Below, in pieces: positions 63,003 through 64,000 of a DNA stretch of 64,000 bases. The DNA lies in NCBI GenBank assembly GCA_029204225.1, contig CM055101.1, forward strand, positions 5,895,246 through 5,959,245, read 5' to 3'. This DNA is from Diphasiastrum complanatum (lineage: Eukaryota > Streptophyta > Lycopodiopsida > Lycopodiales > Lycopodiaceae). Both the position numbers and the translations under genes were made by a program. How positions within the stretch are numbered: the stretch's first letter is position 1; the number at the start of each line of letters is the position of its first letter. The notes beneath the pieces were generated by a model that saw only the letters and a list, made by a program, of their open reading frames with translations, was not told where the DNA came from and ran no database searches.

Positions 63003-64000
63003 TGATGGGACAAGGGAGATAGAAAAATTCGAACGGAGAAGAGAGTAGGAATAGTGCGGAACAGCTCTTCCGGTACAATCAGCTGCTAAATGCAAAACAG
63101 TCTAATAGACATATGCTAAATGTGATCATAGCTTTAAGTGTTCTAATTGCCCAACAAGATCTTAAAACAATTAATTCATACTCTCAAAAACCAAGAGTAT
63201 GGTCCACAGAAGAGATTAGAAATAGTTTGTGTGTGGTATTCTTGAGAATCAGATTCAATGTGAAGTATGGTTCTGAAATAAATGGAAGAGCAGTAAGATA
63301 TCGCGAGTCCCTCAGGCGTCAAAGACAGCCATCGTCTGATCAGAAACTGAGGAGTCGTAGACGTCCGTATTCTGATCAGAGTGAGTAAACAAGCGTGATC
63401 AAACAACGATAAAGTACATTCAATCACAACAAGCATTCATTCTACGTTATACACAGATAGAAAGCAAGTTGCTGCTATATTACACTAAAGCACGAATAGC
63501 AATTACAACCAAAGATTGACGACATAACTGGGAGGCTCAAATAATACGTCTTATGGTTGGAGCGTCTCATGTAATCTGTGCTGGGATGATCTATTTATAG
63601 ATTGCATCCATGTATTAACTACAATAAATGATTGTCACCTAATTAGGTAAGCCGTTGTACTTGGAAGTATATGGCTTCTGTGACAATATACATAGTGTAC
63701 ACTGTCAACCCATAGGGAATGTTGACGTGGACGAGGGTGTCGCAAATTCTCTCACTTTGCTTTATAAGGGAAGTGCCTTCTCTCACTTTGCAAATTTTGG
63801 GAAGTGGCTGGGAACATTCCTCGTTCAAAGTAGATGACCTTCGACATTTTTCTCTCTCTTCAGGATTTTGCAAAAAAGGCAAAGGTGCCCTTAAAAAGGC
63901 GAAGGTGTCTTTAAAATAGTTTAACTCATGAAAATAGATGACCTTCGGGAATTTTATCTCTCTTCATGAACATTTTGTGAACAAAGTTCAAGGTGTTAAA
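63003..64000 (-). repeat. 5' LTR of copia M, incomplete at window end
   Basis: Begins TGATGGGACAAGGGAG. The 998 bp visible match the J LTR; about 250 bp more are expected. Confidence 0.85.

Larger units (their letters stand above)
59777..64000 (-). mobile_element. Copia element M, non-autonomous; 5' LTR leaves the window
   Basis: The 3' LTR 59777-60948 lacks its outer end. The polypurine complement ATCCCCCTTAAGC is at 60949. The interior reads gag N-terminus, linker, RT and RNase H on the minus strand, with gag C-terminus, protease and integrase deleted. The primer-binding site complement GGCTCTGATACCA is at 62987-62999, and the 5' LTR starts at 63003. It belongs to the same family as J and retains the parts J has lost. 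Confidence 0.85.

Noticed and set aside
1-64000. CRISPR arrays, rRNA genes and organellar inserts
   Set aside because: No regularly spaced repeats, rRNA signatures or plastid/mitochondrial genes were seen in the window.

Overview
The window reads as nuclear DNA of a seed plant with a large, retrotransposon-loaded genome. The evidence is GT-AG introns of tens of kilobases, Ty3/gypsy and Ty1/copia elements primed by initiator-Met tRNA (TGGTATCAGAGC), an L1-type LINE family, a miniature Helitron and a TRIM element. No bacterial, organellar or CRISPR features were seen. The species cannot be named; intron sizes are compatible with a gymnosperm or a large-genome angiosperm.

The thread through the window is one host gene on the minus strand, recovered by reading small exons between the transposons. 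It has five exons at 51136-51225, 50872-51025, 21575-21636, 4803-4859 and 4396-4434. They join in a single phase with canonical splice sites and encode the N-terminus of a METTL2/6/8-type (Trm140/141-like) tRNA 3-methylcytidine methyltransferase. Its second intron is about 29.2 kb and its third about 16.7 kb. Most of the window is transposon mass inside those introns. The catalytic exons lie beyond base 1.

Layout. 1-3270: chromodomain gypsy relic (G). 3271-3879: LINE copy. 4396-4859: two METTL exons. 5209-6484: gypsy relic (P). 7968-18560: gypsy F, split by gypsy E (10580-17963, minus), which itself carries a TRIM (13672-14075) and a non-autonomous copia element, D1 (14936-16836). 18561-22200: host intron with one METTL exon. 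22200-25414: copia C. 25415-28091: non-autonomous copia A1. 28092-32748: copia B with A2 nested in it (29731-31787). 32749-37033: two LINE copies. 37050-40377: an LTR relic, A3 and a degenerate copia (R). 40378-46557: a Golgi GT14 (core-2/I-branching) glycosyltransferase pseudogene split by copia D2, which contains an inverted autonomous relic (D3). 46676-49482: copia K and H. 49800-50430: a second LINE-type reverse transcriptase relic. 50872-51225: METTL exons 2 and 1. 51574-51815: mini-Helitron. 52887-58940: an unrecognised coiled-coil protein pseudogene split by copia J. 58940-64000: gypsy N and copia M, whose 5' LTR leaves the window.

Target-site duplications and nesting give a partial insertion order: E into F, then the TRIM and D1 into E; A2 into B; D2 into GT14; J into the coiled-coil gene. 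The most distinctive features are a TRIM whose LTR is largely a tRNA-like sequence with perfect Pol III boxes; several copia families that independently converge on a gag-head plus integrase/RT-linker-tail design; and recurrent GGGCGCCC palindromes in the leaders and LTRs of those families.
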